Source of the DNA: Emcibacteraceae bacterium
Lineage (GTDB): Bacteria; Pseudomonadota; Alphaproteobacteria; Sphingomonadales; Emcibacteraceae
Direction: 5' to 3'
Assembly (NCBI GenBank): GCA_021774795.1
Contig: JAJFIR010000053.1
Span: 310,001 to 374,000, forward strand
Length of the DNA: 64,000 nt
A program made the position numbers and the translations under genes. Below, piece by piece: positions 27,216 to 36,107 of this stretch; the stretch's first letter is position 1, and each line of letters begins with the position of its first letter. The notes below the pieces were generated by a model. The model was not told the origin of the DNA, did not search any database, and saw nothing but the letters and a program-made list of their open reading frames with translations.

Positions 27216-29123
27216 TTATTCCAGGCATTGGAAATCATCACTACTCACCGGTTTACAAATGTCGGGCCAGCCTTCTTTCCGCCAATAATCTACTAATCCT
27301 ATTTGATCTAAATATAATTTGACAGCTGCCTGGTTTAGTAACGGAACAAAAGGAGGGCGAAAAAGGTGCGCGGTCGCGGTGATAGCATCTAAATTATTGT
27401 TTTCAACGAAGCGGATGAATTGCTCGCCATTCAACAAAAGCAAACTTCCAAAAACAGCTTGGAGAAGCCCTTCTTCCATATCTTTGTTTAGAAGTATCTG
27501 TGCATTACTTCGCAATGAAGGGTCAAAATAAGCGTCTACGTAAGTTGCTAAATTTTCAGTTGGAGATTGACCGAATTTGTTCAACACGTTTGAATATTCA
27601 TCGATTGTCCGTTTACTGTCTTTATCAATAAGAGCAAGAGCAGCTTGCTCAATACCAGCGGGCCACCACCCCATTTTTAATGATGTGTCAGTATGTTCTT
27701 TTGCTCTTTCAAATTCTCGCTGCATTAAAAAGTTTCTGCCCAAATTACCGTGATTTATGGCTGAGTTAGGTGCTATTTTAACTGCGTTTTCGTATGCAAA
27801 TTGTGCTTTTTTAAAGAAACCGGAAGAAGTATAACTTGATCCCAACCACATCCATGCGGTTTCGTTATTTGAATCTAGTTCAGTCGCACGTTCCAGTGCA
27901 ATGCGCGCTTCTTTTCTTTTGAGTTCTTTTATATTTATATACCCTTTTATCGCCCATGCTTGGGCGAGGTTCGGTTTTAAAGTTAACGCAGTATCAGCGG
28001 CTTCCAGTGCTTTTATGGAAGCTTCATTGTCATCCATTATTCGGCCGTAGGAATTAATAACAGAATAACTTGCCGCCAGATCGGCCCAAGCTTCAGCGAA
28101 ATTCGGATCAATTTCTATCGCACGGTTATAAAATGCCATGGCGCGTTCTATATTTTCACGATTGCGGTCCAAAAACCATTGATGGCCTTGTAAATATAGC
28201 GTGTAAGCTTCCATATTTCTGGTTGGTGCACTATGGGTAATTTTATTATCGGTAAGTTCCAATTGTAAGGCATCAGCAATAGCATTGCTTATATCGTCCT
28301 GCACTGCAAATATGTCGTCTAACTTTCTATCATATGTTTGGGACCATAAATGTTTATCATTATCCACATCGATGAGTTGAGCTGTAACTCTAATTTGAGT
28401 TCCTGAATTTCTAATTGACCCCTCGACGATATAATTAACATTTAGCTTCGCAGCAATTTCGGGAACTGATAAATTTTGTTTTTTTAGTGAAAAGGCCGTT
28501 GTTCTTGACGTTACTTTGAGTTCGCCTACTGTTGCTAGCAAATTTAATACTTCCTCCGCCATGCCGTTTGCGAAATATTCTTGATCTTTATCAGCACTCA
28601 TATCAGAGAATGGCATGACGGCAATTTTATATTGCGAATTACTTGTCGACGGTACCGCATCGTCCAAATCCGTAGCGAGGTTCTGATTTAAATATAGAAT
28701 GCCCACAATAAGAAATAAAACGAAAATAGCGGCATACCGAAAGGAATATCTTTTATAACTGGTTTTTTCTTTTTCATTGTAGTCTCTTGTCGCTGGATCG
28801 CTTTCTACCTGCTGATTTAATTTCGCTATTGCGAGAAATTGGATGCCACGCCCACGAACGGTTTTGATGTATTTTTGATTCTCGCCGCTGTCGCCTATGG
28901 CTTTTCGGGCAGACTTGATGCAGCTCGATACCGTGGCATCGGACATAATGCGACCGCCCCAGATTTCGTTGATTACTTCATCGCGTGTGATAATCCGATT
29001 TGGGTTTTGAATAAGAAAAAGGAGCAAATCAAACACCAACGGTTCAACATGTTGAACCGTACCATTACGATAAAGTTCAAATCTATCTGCGTCTAATTCA
29101 AAATCTTCAAATTGGTAGTACAT
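27216..29123 (-). CDS. CadC-type winged-helix regulator with TM segment, TolB-like domain and TPRs (copy A)
   Basis: 635 residues. An N-terminal OmpR/CadC-type winged helix (about 1-100, YQFEDFELDADRFEL to VRGRGIQFL) is followed by one transmembrane helix (about 128-146). Next comes a TolB-N-like domain (IAVMPFSDMSADKDQEYFANGMAEEVLNLL, then TSRTTAFSLKKQNLSVPEIA and NYIVEGSIRNSGTQIRVTAQ) and then about six tetratricopeptide repeats to the C-terminus. The layout puts DNA binding in the cytoplasm and the TPR part in the periplasm, as in CadC. Signal and targets are unknown. It lies directly downstream of a close paralogue (copy B), and both probably arose by duplication. Confidence 0.85.
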   Translation of the reverse strand: MYYQFEDFELDADRFELYRNGTVQHVEPLVFDLLLFLIQNPNRIITRDEVINEIWGGRIMSDATVSSCIKSARKAIGDSGENQKYIKTVRGRGIQFLAIAKLNQQVESDPATRDYNEKEKTSYKRYSFRYAAIFVLFLIVGILYLNQNLATDLDDAVPSTSNSQYKIAVMPFSDMSADKDQEYFANGMAEEVLNLLATVGELKVTSRTTAFSLKKQNLSVPEIAAKLNVNYIVEGSIRNSGTQIRVTAQLIDVDNDKHLWSQTYDRKLDDIFAVQDDISNAIADALQLELTDNKITHSAPTRNMEAYTLYLQGHQWFLDRNRENIERAMAFYNRAIEIDPNFAEAWADLAASYSVINSYGRIMDDNEASIKALEAADTALTLKPNLAQAWAIKGYINIKELKRKEARIALERATELDSNNETAWMWLGSSYTSSGFFKKAQFAYENAVKIAPNSAINHGNLGRNFLMQREFERAKEHTDTSLKMGWWPAGIEQAALALIDKDSKRTIDEYSNVLNKFGQSPTENLATYVDAYFDPSLRSNAQILLNKDMEEGLLQAVFGSLLLLNGEQFIRFVENNNLDAITATAHLFRPPFVPLLNQAAVKLYLDQIGLVDYWRKEGWPDICKPVSSDDFQCLE

Positions 29124-29197
29124 ACTTCCTTTAAGCCATGTTTTTCAACTTATATAAAGGGTTAATTTTTTCCTGAAATAATAATATTACAATTAAT

Positions 29198-31153
29198 TTA
29201 CGTTTCACACTCAAAATCACTTTCGCCGATTGCCTTGCAAAAATAGGGAAATTCATTATTTTGCCAATACGTAAGCAATCCTATTTTGATGATAAAGTTT
29301 TTAAAAATATTTTGCTTAAACAATGGGCGCGCAAGTGGATAGTATATCCTGGCTAAATTGAAACCTTTATTCGCGGTTGTTGTCTCATAATTATGGACTA
29401 TCTTTGCCCCGTCCTGCAACATGAACAACCCAAAAGTAGTATCAAATCCGTTGGCAATATCTTTTTTCAGTAATATATTAACCTGATCATGTAATGCAGG
29501 ATCGGAATATGCCTTTGCATATATTTCCAACTTATTAGCAAGTTCCGTACCGGACGTCTGATTATAACTTTTGAAAAAGCCGAGCATTTCTTCTCGAGCA
29601 CGGTCAATATTGTTATTCCAAACGGCAACAAGTGCTCTGTCTGGCCGTCCAGCATCGAATCCCATTTCGATAATTGCCTTATCCATTTTGCCAACTGCTT
29701 TTTCGATTTCTCCGCGTGCATGCGAAATTATTCCGGAAGCACTGTGATTTATAGCAACCGAAGGTGAAATTTTGATTGCTTTTTCAACAGCCTCCATAGC
29801 TTTATCTTGGTTGCCTACGGCTGCGAAGTGTAGTCCTAACCATAGCCAGGCAGTTTCGTTATTGGGGTTTAATTCGGTTGCGCGCAGGATCGATGACTGA
29901 GCATCTTGGAACTGAAACCGGTTTAAATGGATAAATCCTTTTACCGCCCACGCCTGGGATAGATTCGGATCAAGGCTAATGGCCCGATTGGCGGCTTCTG
30001 TGGCTCGCGGTGCTACTTTTTCAAATGAATAGTCTTCATCAAAATAGCTGGGTAATATTATATTACTTGTCGCTAAATCTGCCCACGCTTCGGCAAATAT
30101 CGGATCAAGAGATACGGATTGTTCCAAAAGGTCTATTGCATTTTCCAGATTCTCTATGTTTTTCGCAATATCGTCAGTACCCCGGTTCAGGAATAGTTGA
30201 TGTCCTTGAAGATACAGCGCATATGCCTCCATATTAGTGGTTGGCGCTTCTCGGCCAAGTGAGTTTCCAATCAGCTCTACTTTTAAACTATCAGCAATTT
30301 GTTGACTGATATCATCCTGTATTGCGAAAATATCGACCAATTCTCGGTCATAATTTTCGGACCATAAATGGCTATCGGAATTGGCATCAATCAGTTGTGC
30401 GGTAATTCGAATGCGGTCACCGGAACTCCTAATTGACCCTTCAACGATATAATTAACATTAAGTCTTTCTGATATCTCAGGAACAGAAAGATTTTGCCCT
30501 TTTAGTGAAAAGGCCGTTGTTCTTGATGTAACTTCGAGTCCGTTGACAGCGGTAAGGACATTGAGCACTTCTTCGGAAATACCGTCCCCGAAATATTCCT
30601 GAGTACCATCTGCACTTAAATCTACGAACGGCATAACGGCAATAGTGTATGGCGCACCGCTAAGAATAGTTTCCTGGCTGGTGGAATCATTTATACCACC
30701 GCCAGTTATCGTATATTGATTATAAAGTAGCAAACCTATTATAAATACTAATCCTGTTATGACTAAGTAGGTCACTGTGGATTTATTTATATGTGATGTT
30801 ACTTTTTGATAGTCGGCATGAGGCTTTTGATTGTCCGGCTTTGCATCTGAATTAATAGTACCGACAAACTGGAAACCCCGTCCGCGTGATGTCTTAATAT
30901 ATTTTTGCAGTTCTCCATCATCGCCAAGAATTTTTCGCGCTGATTTTACGCAGCTTGAAATCGTGGTATCGGATACGATACGGCCGTGCCAAACTTTCTC
31001 TATTATCTCGTCACGGGTAACTACCCTTCCATTATGTTGAAGAAGAAAATAGAGAAAATCGAAAACCTGTGGTTCTACATGTTGGGTGATGCCATCCAAG
31101 CGTAGCTCAAAGTTCTCCGCGTCTAATACAAAATTATCGAAGCGATAAAGCAT
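29198..31153 (-). CDS. CadC-type winged-helix regulator with TM segment, TolB-like domain and TPRs (copy B)
   Basis: 651 residues with the same domain order as copy A: winged helix (YRFDNFVLDAENFELRLDG to SRGRGFQFVG), a transmembrane helix near residues 130-148, TolB-like domain (IAVMPFVDLSADGTQEYFGDGISEEVLNVL), and TPRs. The two differ most in the linker after the winged helix and in the C-terminal third. A 256-base divergent region upstream faces the diiron-protein gene and holds the phased repeats described separately, which makes this regulator the obvious candidate to bind there. The gap to copy A is 74 bases. Confidence 0.85.
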   Translation of the reverse strand: MLYRFDNFVLDAENFELRLDGITQHVEPQVFDFLYFLLQHNGRVVTRDEIIEKVWHGRIVSDTTISSCVKSARKILGDDGELQKYIKTSRGRGFQFVGTINSDAKPDNQKPHADYQKVTSHINKSTVTYLVITGLVFIIGLLLYNQYTITGGGINDSTSQETILSGAPYTIAVMPFVDLSADGTQEYFGDGISEEVLNVLTAVNGLEVTSRTTAFSLKGQNLSVPEISERLNVNYIVEGSIRSSGDRIRITAQLIDANSDSHLWSENYDRELVDIFAIQDDISQQIADSLKVELIGNSLGREAPTTNMEAYALYLQGHQLFLNRGTDDIAKNIENLENAIDLLEQSVSLDPIFAEAWADLATSNIILPSYFDEDYSFEKVAPRATEAANRAISLDPNLSQAWAVKGFIHLNRFQFQDAQSSILRATELNPNNETAWLWLGLHFAAVGNQDKAMEAVEKAIKISPSVAINHSASGIISHARGEIEKAVGKMDKAIIEMGFDAGRPDRALVAVWNNNIDRAREEMLGFFKSYNQTSGTELANKLEIYAKAYSDPALHDQVNILLKKDIANGFDTTFGLFMLQDGAKIVHNYETTTANKGFNLARIYYPLARPLFKQNIFKNFIIKIGLLTYWQNNEFPYFCKAIGESDFECET

Positions 31154-31197
31154 TATACCCTCAATGTGCCTAACGTGATTTTTCTTATAATATATTA

Positions 31198-31271
31198 ATG
31201 GGGATTAATCGTCCAGTTGCAATAAATCTGGAGAACATAGACCTTTCAAGCTTTCCCCACCTAATCCCCAT
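31198..31271. repeat. Pair of inverted 10-base elements in the divergent promoter region
   Basis: ATGGGGATTA (31198-31207) and its exact reverse complement TAATCCCCAT (31262-31271). Their centres are 64 bases apart, close to six helical turns. They lie between copy B of the winged-helix regulator and the diiron-protein gene, a position suited to operators bound by one dimer or by two sites brought together by looping. Confidence 0.45.
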
Positions 31272-31273
31272 GT

Positions 31274-31303
31274 AATTTTCACCAATTTTCACGAATTTTA
31301 CAC
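31274..31303. promoter_or_regulatory. Three 10-base phased direct repeats (putative OmpR/CadC-type operator)
   Basis: AATTTTCACC, AATTTTCACG and AATTTTACAC follow one another without gaps at a period of exactly 10 bases. OmpR-fold winged helices generally bind tandem direct repeats spaced 10-11 bases apart. Adjacency to the winged-helix gene supports autoregulation or control of the divergent diiron operon; this is inference. Confidence 0.45.
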
Positions 31304-31410
31304 CTGATCCTCAAGCAACTCTTTTTACGCCAGCTTATAAATATGATCATGAAACAGATCAAATCAGGCATTGAAATACTAAACATAAAACAAAATTAAG
31401 GATTAAGACG

Positions 31411-32361
31411 ATGAATATGATGAATAAAATTATAGCAGAGAAAGAGATCGATATTTCTGCACGCTATGCAAGATGCATTGAAACCTCAAAACGCGTAAGT
31501 TGGGATATCGATCTGGACGTCATTCGTGGACGCCATTTTGATATAAATGAAAAATTTTTACCGGATACTCTTTCACAAGTAGAGGAATTAGATTTTCTAA
31601 GTGAATATGAGAAACGATTTCTCAGCCAGATTCAAGGCCGTACCTACGCCAACATTTTTGGGCTGGTTGAACGATTTATTAACACGAAAATTCTGGAAAT
31701 AGGGCAGGATTACACATTTGGTGATCAAGTTGCCCTGGAAGCTCTTGTAAGGTTTAGTCAAGAAGAACTAAAGCATCAGCAACTATTTCGAAAAATCGAA
31801 AAAATGTGTGCGGAAGTTATGCCGCAGGGGTATATATTTGTGCCACAACCTAATGATGTGGCCCACGCGGTACTCAGTAAATCAACATGGGCAGTGCTTG
31901 CACTTACACTAGATATTGAATTATTTTCACAAGCGCATTATCGCGATAGCATTGATCCCACCAAAAATTTATCTCCGCTTTATAAAGATGTGTTTCTTTA
32001 TCATTGGAAAGAAGAAAGTCAGCATGCGATCCTCGATGAATTGGAGTGGGTACGCCATGATCAGAGTATAACAACGCAAGAGCGTGATCAGGGTGTTGAT
32101 GAGTTTATCGAACTTGTCACTGCCGTAGACGGCATCATTCAGTGTCAGGCCAAGGCAGACACGGTTTATTTCGTTGAGCAAAGTGGTCGTGAATATTCTG
32201 ACGTTGAAGTGGTCGAATTAGAAAAAGGTATATTGGGTGCCTATCGCTACCAATATATCTTCTCCGGGGCCAGTCACGCGCATTTTGGCAAAGTATTAGG
32301 CAGTATGATTACGCCAGATCAGGCAGACCGTATACACGAAGCACTTGGAAGTATTCAATAA
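31411..32361 (+). CDS. Ferritin-like diiron protein (putative oxygenase)
   Basis: 316 residues, all-helical and soluble. Carboxylate-bridged diiron ligands can be read in order: Glu-87 (in IFGLVERFI), Glu-119 and His-122 (EELKHQ), Glu-170 (LDIELFSQ), Glu-202 and His-205 (EESQH). The two ExxH pairs and two extra Glu residues fit ferritin-like diiron oxygenases or oxidases rather than ferritins. It resembles the AurF-type N-oxygenase group only in general layout, and the substrate is unknown. It is the first of three closely spaced plus-strand genes; the next encodes an MddA-like methyltransferase. GGATTAAGACG precedes the ATG. Confidence 0.7.
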   Translation: MNMMNKIIAEKEIDISARYARCIETSKRVSWDIDLDVIRGRHFDINEKFLPDTLSQVEELDFLSEYEKRFLSQIQGRTYANIFGLVERFINTKILEIGQDYTFGDQVALEALVRFSQEELKHQQLFRKIEKMCAEVMPQGYIFVPQPNDVAHAVLSKSTWAVLALTLDIELFSQAHYRDSIDPTKNLSPLYKDVFLYHWKEESQHAILDELEWVRHDQSITTQERDQGVDEFIELVTAVDGIIQCQAKADTVYFVEQSGREYSDVEVVELEKGILGAYRYQYIFSGASHAHFGKVLGSMITPDQADRIHEALGSIQ

Positions 32362-32450
32362 TTCTAAACAATTACCAGAAGAGGGGGCGGTCCAATCCTC
32401 CCGGGGCCAAACCCTTTTCATCTATTATTTCTGTTTTGAAAGGAAAGATT

Positions 32451-33215
32451 ATGACAAAAAAAGAAACATCGGTATTGGCGATCATATTTGGGTTTATTTC
32501 GTATCTCTCATTTTTAATCGTCTTTAATTATCACATAGCGTTTTTAGGTAACTTTTTGGTCCCAGTTAGCGTTGATGCAGCGCGCAATGGTTCTTTGTTA
32601 TCTTCTTTATTCATCGATATCGGATTGGTCGCATTATTTGGAATACAACATACGATCATGGCAGATCCAATTTTCAAAAGATGGATAACACGGTTTATAC
32701 CGCAATATTATGAACGTCCGTTATACGTCGCGGTATCAACAGCGGCGATTGCCTTTTTAATGTGGCAATGGCGCAGTATTGATACAGTTCTTTGGCAAGT
32801 AGAGGCATTGTGGGCAATATCACTTATCTGGGTTTTGTTTGCGGTCGGTTGGGGAATTTTATTTCTTGCAACATTCCTTATTGATCATTGGCACCTTTTT
32901 GGGCTCAAGCAGGCACTTGGTCGTGATTATGATGGCGTAATCCGTTTTGTTACACCTTCACTTTATAAATTGGTAAGACATCCCATGATGACTGGTATAT
33001 TCATATCAATTTGGGCTGCTCCAACAATGACTGTTGGGCACGCGGTGTTCGCGGTTTCAATGACTATCTATCTACTGGTTGGCATTCGTTTTGAAGAACG
33101 CAAGCTCGTGCAGGAACTTGGTTACGAATATAAAATCTATCAAAAAAATGTACCGGCCTTGGTGCCGTCATTTAAGAAGAGCAACAGTGAAATAAACACT
33201 GTTAGTGCTGAATAA
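32451..33215 (+). CDS. Methanethiol S-methyltransferase (MddA)-like integral membrane protein
   Basis: 254 residues from the ATG preceded by GAAAGGAAAG. An in-frame start at 32436 would add five residues. About six transmembrane helices are seen. Motifs FGIQHTIMADPIFKRWITRF, YVAVSTAAIAFLMWQWRSID, HLFGLKQALGRDY and YKLVRHPMMTGIFISIWAAP are those of the MddA branch of the NnrU/isoprenylcysteine methyltransferase superfamily. The RHP-x-M-x-G and C-terminal FEERKLVQELGYEYKIYQK contribute to the SAM site. In characterised MddA the reaction is SAM-dependent methylation of methanethiol to dimethylsulfide. That activity is likely but not proven here. Confidence 0.78.
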   Translation: MTKKETSVLAIIFGFISYLSFLIVFNYHIAFLGNFLVPVSVDAARNGSLLSSLFIDIGLVALFGIQHTIMADPIFKRWITRFIPQYYERPLYVAVSTAAIAFLMWQWRSIDTVLWQVEALWAISLIWVLFAVGWGILFLATFLIDHWHLFGLKQALGRDYDGVIRFVTPSLYKLVRHPMMTGIFISIWAAPTMTVGHAVFAVSMTIYLLVGIRFEERKLVQELGYEYKIYQKNVPALVPSFKKSNSEINTVSAE

Positions 33216-33239
33216 ATTATAAGCTTCCGGAGAAAAGAA

Positions 33240-33449
33240 ATGTTTAAGCTTGTCGAAAATAATAATTTCAAAAATGTTTATGAAGAGATATTATTTGAAT
33301 ACCAGGATATGATAGAGTTTATTTCGTATATATTTGGGGAAAGTTCGGCCATGGGTAACTTTATCGGTTTGCTTAATGATAAATATCAAAACCCGGCGAA
33401 TGATAACTGGCCAATTCGTAAAGTAAATAGGCAGGGTAAAGTTGCTTAA
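33240..33449 (+). CDS. 69-residue hypothetical protein in the MddA-like gene cluster
   Basis: It begins with ATG 24 bases after the methyltransferase stop and has a CCGGAGAAA ribosome-binding sequence. Residues 1-40 are acidic and aromatic-rich (VYEEILFEYQDMIEFISYIF), and the C-terminal part is polar and basic (ANDNWPIRKVNRQGKV). There is no signal peptide and no Cys. It is not recognised. A strong bidirectional terminator follows at once, so it closes the three-gene unit with the diiron protein and the methyltransferase. Confidence 0.65.
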   Translation: MFKLVENNNFKNVYEEILFEYQDMIEFISYIFGESSAMGNFIGLLNDKYQNPANDNWPIRKVNRQGKVA

Positions 33450-33468
33450 TAATTCTTGTATTGTAATA

Positions 33469-33500
33469 AAAATGGTAGGCTCTCAGCTTACCATTTTTTA
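33469..33500. terminator. Bidirectional rho-independent terminator
   Basis: AATGGTAGGC (33471-33480), TCTCA loop, GCTTACCATT (33486-33495) form a 10-base-pair stem with one G-U pair. Ts follow on the plus side and As precede it, so it serves both the plus-strand 69-residue gene and the minus-strand patatin gene ending at 33522. Confidence 0.85.
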
Positions 33501-33521
33501 TTTAAATGTAATCTTTATGAA

Positions 33522-35756
33522 TTAAAATAATTGACCAATATTCAGGAATGCGGCTGTCGCTCCGTTTGATCCTACACCAATACCTAAATATGTTGGGCCC
33601 AGGATCGTATCAATTCCTACAAATACACTTGAACTCCATTTTAGATCGTTAACACTTATGTCTTCGCTGCGGTTCCACACATTTCCCACTTCAAGTGTTC
33701 CGCCGACATATATTGGCATTTCCGTAAGATATTGAGGACCACCTGAAATGCGCCGGTAATAAATGGCACCGACCACGCCACCATGGTTTCCGGTAAGCTG
33801 ACCGGGTGAAAACGCAGTAAGGTTTAGAAATCCGCCAAGAGGAAATAAGTTGGCTTCATCGGGCTTTCCGTTAAATGAAGTTACAAGAATAGTTCTTAAA
33901 GCCAGAGTATTTCTCCCCCAGCTAAAAGGCTTATAACTCGCCACTAGGATTGTATCGACACTGCTATCCCCATTTAAAATCGACATACTGTTTTCATATG
34001 TCACATCGAGATTTATACCGGACGTGGGAAACTGTACATTGTCCAATGTATCGACGCGAAATTCAGCGGTAAAAGTCGTAGCGTCAAACGGTATTTTTTC
34101 TGTATCAGGCAATCCGATACGCCCTTTGAAAGATCCGTGGATACGTTGTAATCCGGCACGCACCGTTCCCCAGTTACCAAGATTTCTACCACCACCAAGT
34201 CGAAATGCCAGAGCAGATATGCGCGTTTGTCCTAATATCGTTCCGCTATTGTCATCGCTTAGAATATTCCTGTTTACTTTTGTACCACTTGCATTTGCGA
34301 ATAGGTAATAATGTTCTTTATAATCTATAGGTTGGTATACTTCGGAGGTAAGGCTAAACTCTTGTCCGACTTTGAACAATGCCTGCCACTCACCGCCATA
34401 TTCATTTATTGCAAGGTTGGTAAATCCGGCGGCCATTTGAAACCCACTTTCCCCCTCAAAGTCTTCCTGTATAGCCAGACCGAAACGTAAGTAATCTTCG
34501 CCATCTTCACGCTGCCGTGTTCGTACTTCTATCCCTGTTTTTCCATTTTCTATTACAGTATTATAATTAACTTCTTCGAAAAGCTCTAAACCGTAAATCT
34601 CAGTTAAATCAGAAGATAGTTCCGCAGGGTCCAATTGATCTCCGGGCTTAAGTGTAAGGCGAGATTTAATTACTTCATCGGAAACATCGGATTTATTATC
34701 AATTTTTATAAAATCGATAATGGGCTGATCTTGTTTTTCCGGTGTGCGGGACGCTATATAAGTTTGCCATTCGTTTGATGATAACCTTAAAGACTGCATT
34801 TTTTCAAGCGCATTTGCAGCCGCTTCAAATCCTCTTGGAACGGCGGCGATGGCATTTTCAAAATCAACAAAGCCAACTTCATCTAAATCAGGCCGTATAA
34901 GAATGTCTTGATCGGTTAACGTGGCTAATTGCGCCGCAGAGGCTTTGTTACTTTGCAGCATGGTAAGTTGATCAATTACCGTTGCGAATGATGTAATTTC
35001 GTCTTTCTTTAAAAGCGGTGTACTGATGTCCACGACGATGACAATATCTGCGCCCATATCGCGGGCAACATTTATGGGAATGTTATTTGCGACACCGCCA
35101 TCCACCAGAAGTTTTCCATCCAGCTCGACCGGCGGAAATAAAGCTGGAACTGTCATGCTAGCCACCATGGCGGAAGCAAGAATACCTTCTTTTAAAATGA
35201 CTTCATTGCCGGTTTCAAGGTCGGTTGCGACCGCGCGAAAGGGTATGGCAAGATTATCGAAATCATCAACTTCTGTTATACTGTTTACCAAATCACCAAG
35301 CGTGAGCCGTAAATTATTTGGTGTGATCAGGCCGCTTGGAAGTTTAAGTTCACCATCTTCAAATCCGATTTTAAATTTAATCAAAAACCCATCGTCATCT
35401 TGTTTGCGACGATATGATTTATATCTTCTAGGGGCACTGTTGGATAATGTCTCCTGCCAGTCTATGTTTTGCAGAATGTCTTCCAGCTCAGTGGCATTAT
35501 ACCCGGCGGCATATAAACCACCGACAATGGCACCAAAGCTGGTTCCGGCGATCATATGTATTGGAATATTATTTTCCTCAAGTACTTTTAAAACGCCGAC
35601 ATGTGCGGCGCCGCGTGCGCCGCCACCAGAAAGAACGAGGCCGATTTTCGGTTTTTCTCCGTCATGAGTTTGTGCGAAAACTGCGCTATCATATTGGAGG
35701 GTAACGAAAAAAATTAAAACCAGCCGGAATATAAAAACAAACCGATTCAAAATCAT
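33522..35756 (-). CDS. Patatin-like phospholipase with POTRA and Omp85-type barrel (type Vd-like)
   Basis: 744 residues. A signal peptide of about 28 residues (ending SAVFA) is followed by a patatin domain (about 36-330). It has GLVLSGGGARGAAHVGVL as oxyanion motif, GTSFG with nucleophile Ser-73, and the catalytic DGG at 219-221 (VDGGVANNIPI). A POTRA-like segment (about 345-420, PIIDFIKIDNKSDVSD onward) leads to a C-terminal surface-antigen/Omp85 beta-barrel ending in NIGQLF. This order matches PlpD/FplA-type autotransporters, which carry a lipase through the outer membrane on their own barrel. Secretion of the patatin part is inferred; it might stay in the periplasm. The monocistronic gene ends at a strong terminator. 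Confidence 0.9.
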   Translation of the reverse strand: MILNRFVFIFRLVLIFFVTLQYDSAVFAQTHDGEKPKIGLVLSGGGARGAAHVGVLKVLEENNIPIHMIAGTSFGAIVGGLYAAGYNATELEDILQNIDWQETLSNSAPRRYKSYRRKQDDDGFLIKFKIGFEDGELKLPSGLITPNNLRLTLGDLVNSITEVDDFDNLAIPFRAVATDLETGNEVILKEGILASAMVASMTVPALFPPVELDGKLLVDGGVANNIPINVARDMGADIVIVVDISTPLLKKDEITSFATVIDQLTMLQSNKASAAQLATLTDQDILIRPDLDEVGFVDFENAIAAVPRGFEAAANALEKMQSLRLSSNEWQTYIASRTPEKQDQPIIDFIKIDNKSDVSDEVIKSRLTLKPGDQLDPAELSSDLTEIYGLELFEEVNYNTVIENGKTGIEVRTRQREDGEDYLRFGLAIQEDFEGESGFQMAAGFTNLAINEYGGEWQALFKVGQEFSLTSEVYQPIDYKEHYYLFANASGTKVNRNILSDDNSGTILGQTRISALAFRLGGGRNLGNWGTVRAGLQRIHGSFKGRIGLPDTEKIPFDATTFTAEFRVDTLDNVQFPTSGINLDVTYENSMSILNGDSSVDTILVASYKPFSWGRNTLALRTILVTSFNGKPDEANLFPLGGFLNLTAFSPGQLTGNHGGVVGAIYYRRISGGPQYLTEMPIYVGGTLEVGNVWNRSEDISVNDLKWSSSVFVGIDTILGPTYLGIGVGSNGATAAFLNIGQLF

Positions 35757-35853
35757 AATCTCCTTTCACTAGTGCAACGAACCATATTATACTTCGAAAG
35801 GTAAAACGTTTTTTGATATATTACGATAAAATAATCTACGTGGACGGGCCAAA

Positions 35854-36105
35854 ATGGCTAAATTTATCGAAAATAACATTTTATCTATCGATATTTTGCG
35901 GGGGTTAGTCATGGTTCTTATAGCCGTCGATCATGCTCGCGATTTTTGGTCATTTACCAGTTTCGCTCCGGAAGATCATACTCAGACTTATGCAGTGCTG
36001 TTTTATGGCCGCTGAATTCACCGGTAAGAGAGTTCCCGGCCGATACCCTGCAATCCCATGGATTGGTGGGGTACGAGCTTGCTAAGGTGGCTTAGCTACC
36101 TTTAA
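35854..36105 (+). pseudogene. Remnant of a DUF1624-type membrane acyltransferase gene
   Basis: The first 53 codons encode MAKFIENNILSIDILRGLVM then VLIAVDHARDFWSFTSFAP, matching the conserved N-terminal start of DUF1624/heparan-glucosaminide acetyltransferase-type proteins (about 370-400 residues), then end at TGA (36013-36015). In the same frame, after a second stop, the last codons read WLRWLSYL and TAA (36103-36105), which resembles the usual WLSYL end of that family. The most economical reading is an internal deletion of some 300 codons plus decay. The region 35757-36107 contains no intact gene. A short inverted repeat, GCTAAG/CTTAGC (36081-36096), is seen near the end. Confidence 0.5.
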
Positions 36106-36107
36106 CA

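Noticed and set aside
35026-35667. Long open frame on the plus strand opposite the patatin gene
   Set aside because: It is a mirror of the codon pattern of the patatin domain, which has intact active-site motifs on the other strand.
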